In this document: piece after piece, positions 62,269 through 64,000 of the stretch
Layout of the letters: every line of letters starts with the position of its first letter
Position numbering within the stretch: position 1 is the first letter of the stretch
NCBI RefSeq assembly: GCF_001558695.1
Contig: NZ_LNTU01000038.1
Location: forward strand, 1 to 64,000
Origin: Paramesorhizobium deserti
GTDB lineage: Bacteria > Pseudomonadota > Alphaproteobacteria > Rhizobiales > Rhizobiaceae
Reading direction: 5' to 3'
Length of the DNA: 64,000 nt
Notes under the pieces: model-generated
Database searches by the model: none
Told to the model about the DNA's origin: nothing
What the model saw: only the letters and a program-made list of their open reading frames with translations
Made by a program: the position numbers and the translations under genes

Positions 62269-63246
62269 TCATTTCTTCAGGACACCCTCTTCCACCAGCG
62301 TATCCATCTGCTGGAAGAGCGTCTTGCTTGTTTCATCGGCCCATTGCGTGACCTGATCCGAACCAAGCCAGCTCGGCGTGACGCCGACCTTGGCGGTCCA
62401 TTGCTGGAACTCGTCGCTTTCCAGCGCCTTCTTGTAGGCATTCTCGATCTTCTGGACCACGTCGTCGGGCGTGCCGGCCGGCGCGGCAATCACGATGAAA
62501 CTGCCGATCCGCAGCTTCAGGCCTTCCTCCTTGGCGGTCGGAACCGTCGTGAAGGTGGGATTGGTGGTATCGGTGAACTCCACGATGCCGCGAACGTCGC
62601 CATTTTCCAGAAGCGGCGCGAAATCGCCGAGGCTGGTCGCCACGACATCCACCTCGTTGGAGAGGATCGCTTCCTTCTGCGGCGCCGCGCCGCCGGGATA
62701 GGCGATGATCTTGAATTCGACGCCCGTCTCGTCCTGGAGCTGCAGGATCGCCAAATGCAGACGCGAGCCGATGTTCTGGATGCCGATCTTCACCTTGCCG
62801 GGATTGGCCTTGGCGTCGGCCACCAGGTCGCCGATGGTCTTATAGGGCGATGTGGCGTCGACGATGATGGCGTCGGGCTCGCTCGTCACGCGGGCGATGA
62901 GCTTGAGCTTGTCCATCTTGTAGGTCGGCAGCATGCCCTGCCAGGGGATCGTCACGACGCTGTCATAGGTGAGCGCGCCGATCGTATAACCGTCGGGGCG
63001 GGCCTGCATGAGTTGTGAAATGCCGGTGGCGCTGATGCCGCCGTCGATGTTCTCCACATACATGGAGCCGCCGATATCCTTTTCGGCGATCGTCGTCAGC
63101 TTGCGGACGATGGCATCCGTGCCGCCTCCCGCACCCCAGGGAACGATCACGCGGATGTCCCTATCCGGATATTCCGCAAGGGCGGCCGTGGATGTGAATA
63201 TCCCCACACATGCTGCGGCCAAGATAGCCGCGAACTTCCTGTACAT
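62269..63246 (-). CDS. tctC: tripartite tricarboxylate transporter binding protein
   Basis: 325 residues from the ATG at 63246. Signal peptide of about 22 residues (FAAILAAACVGIFTSTAALA). The mature start YPDRDIRVIVPWGAGGGTDAIVR is the Bug/TctC signature, with the second loop GAAPQKEAILSNEVD. It binds a carboxylic acid in the periplasm. First gene of the operon, 198 bases after the FadR-type regulator. Confidence 0.95.
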   Translation of the reverse strand: MYRKFAAILAAACVGIFTSTAALAEYPDRDIRVIVPWGAGGGTDAIVRKLTTIAEKDIGGSMYVENIDGGISATGISQLMQARPDGYTIGALTYDSVVTIPWQGMLPTYKMDKLKLIARVTSEPDAIIVDATSPYKTIGDLVADAKANPGKVKIGIQNIGSRLHLAILQLQDETGVEFKIIAYPGGAAPQKEAILSNEVDVVATSLGDFAPLLENGDVRGIVEFTDTTNPTFTTVPTAKEEGLKLRIGSFIVIAAPAGTPDDVVQKIENAYKKALESDEFQQWTAKVGVTPSWLGSDQVTQWADETSKTLFQQMDTLVEEGVLKK

Positions 63247-63419
63247 AATTCTCTCTCCCTGATTGGCGGGTGGCTTGCTGCACACGCATCTGACTGGATG
63301 CGCCTTGATCGGTAGCCTGCCTTGTCCCGCTCTCCTCCTCTCCGCCCGATATGCAATATTCCGGCGGTATGCGATGGCACCTCGACGCCGGTTAGGTGGC
63401 GCGACGAAGATCCGCGCAA

Positions 63420-63432
63420 GTCATATGATGAC
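63420..63432. promoter_or_regulatory. candidate operator before tctC
   Basis: GTCATATGATGAC is an imperfect palindrome whose complement contains GTCATCATA, also found before kdgD. It lies just downstream of the FadR-type regulator gene and 174 bases upstream of tctC. Confidence 0.5.
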
Positions 63433-63444
63433 CTACAACGGCCG

Positions 63445-64000
63445 TCAAGCCGACTTGTCGTCCGTCGGTATGTTTCGGCGGCGCGTCAGTACGCGATAGC
63501 GCTGCAGCGAGCCGCCGAGATGGAGGCGCATTGCTTCCCTTGCCGCCCGCGGATCGCGCGCATAAATCGCCTCGGCCACCGCCATGTGCTCGCGATGAAG
63601 CTGCGTGTCCCTGTTCTCGATGTCGTCGGTGCCGTCCATGTTCCGCAGCTTGGAGCGTGGTATGGTGCGGCGGCCGAGATGCGCCAGGAATTCCTCGAAA
63701 CGGGCATTGTTGGTTGCCCGTGCGATCGCCATGTGAAATTCGAAATCGGCCTGCACGGTTGCTTCACCGGCGCGCATCAGTTTTTCGAAAGCATCGAGCT
63801 GCGCCTGGATTTCCGCCTCCTGGGCCGGTGAGCAGCGCTCCGCCGCGAGGGCGGCCGCTTCGATCTCGACAGAGGTGCGGAGCTCCAGTTCCTCAATGAT
63901 ATCAGATATTTTCTTGTTCACCTGGGTCAGCAGCTGCAGCTCCGGAACCGCACGCCGCGGTTGCGTCACGAAGACGCCGACGCCATGGCGCGATTCCACC
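63445..64000 (-). CDS. FadR-subfamily GntR regulator, partial
   Basis: The 185 visible codons are the wing end (ESRHGVGVFVTQPRRA) and the full FCD ligand domain: ELRTSVEIEAAALAAE, DFEFHMAIARATNNARFEEFLAHLG and HMAVAEAIYARDPRAAREAMRLHLGGS with metal-binding D and H positions. The start and helix-turn-helix lie beyond the right edge. It resembles the regulator at 48471. The tctCBA operon follows on the same strand, so it probably regulates uptake of an organic acid. Confidence 0.9.
   Translation of the reverse strand, partial: VESRHGVGVFVTQPRRAVPELQLLTQVNKKISDIIEELELRTSVEIEAAALAAERCSPAQEAEIQAQLDAFEKLMRAGEATVQADFEFHMAIARATNNARFEEFLAHLGRRTIPRSKLRNMDGTDDIENRDTQLHREHMAVAEAIYARDPRAAREAMRLHLGGSLQRYRVLTRRRNIPTDDKSA

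Overview
The window looks like an alphaproteobacterium of the Rhizobiales (rhizobial/Ochrobactrum/Agrobacterium type). The reasons are: a rhizobial-plasmid style ParB, a Ti-type TraG fragment, an Atu4866-family protein, several ABC and tripartite tricarboxylate transporters, and GC-rich alphaproteobacterial codon use. I cannot tell from the sequence whether the replicon is a plasmid, chromid or chromosome. No rRNA, tRNA or CRISPR array was found.

The left part (about 1-28.4 kb) is an accessory region full of scars. It opens with a leftward operon (1-4096) of a truncated DNA methyltransferase, two HEPN-like RX4H proteins, a large HExxH putative metallopeptidase and a further coupled gene running off the edge. 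The operon head was destroyed by an IS66 remnant (about 4075-5791), whose other end truncates an iron-dependent alcohol dehydrogenase. Next come a decayed IS6-family element (7169-7986), a RelBE-type module, and a regulator-rich redox/stress block (8.9-14.8 kb: epimerase+MarR, two LysR genes, NTF2-like, Atu4866, SDR and lipocalin-like genes). After these lie a TacAT module with a 47-bp palindromic operator, an IS5/IS427-type element (15959-16809) beside a decayed restriction-endonuclease-like gene, and an AT-richer leftward cassette (17.5-20.2 kb) of AraC regulator plus unrecognised beta-rich proteins. Then comes a stretch of fragments: Tn3 transposase, TraG, ScpB-like, PIN/antitoxin, Xre-RES with a nonsense mutation, IS5-SH3 chimera, ParB with a nonsense mutation, intact Phd-VapC, helicase, tyrosine recombinase and serine recombinase.

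The right part (28.4-64 kb) is orderly and metabolic. A nine-gene leftward operon (38588 to 28377) encodes an RpiR regulator, an isoaspartyl peptidase, a Dpp-type peptide ABC importer, a P1 (DmpA-like) aminopeptidase, an M55 D-aminopeptidase and a D-amino-acid aminotransferase. Together they suggest import and dismantling of peptides with D-, beta- or isoaspartyl linkages. Divergently, 38933-43992 encodes a metallophosphoesterase coupled to a Ugp-type ABC importer, suggesting phosphodiester use. A NitT/TauT-type ABC importer (44706-47362) converges on kdgD (5-dehydro-4-deoxyglucarate dehydratase) with its FadR-type regulator. A zinc alcohol dehydrogenase, an MgtC/DUF4010 membrane protein, an endonuclease/exonuclease/phosphatase-family enzyme, a ChrA chromate transporter, a metalloprotease-passenger autotransporter, and a quinone reductase with divergent LysR follow. 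The window ends with a tctABC tripartite importer under a second FadR-type regulator that is cut by the edge.

Regulatory DNA is unusually readable. There are palindromes upstream of MarR, TacAT, Phd-VapC, LysR and RpiR genes, a shared GTCATCATA motif near both FadR-type regulators, and strong intercistronic hairpins directly downstream of two solute-binding-protein genes.
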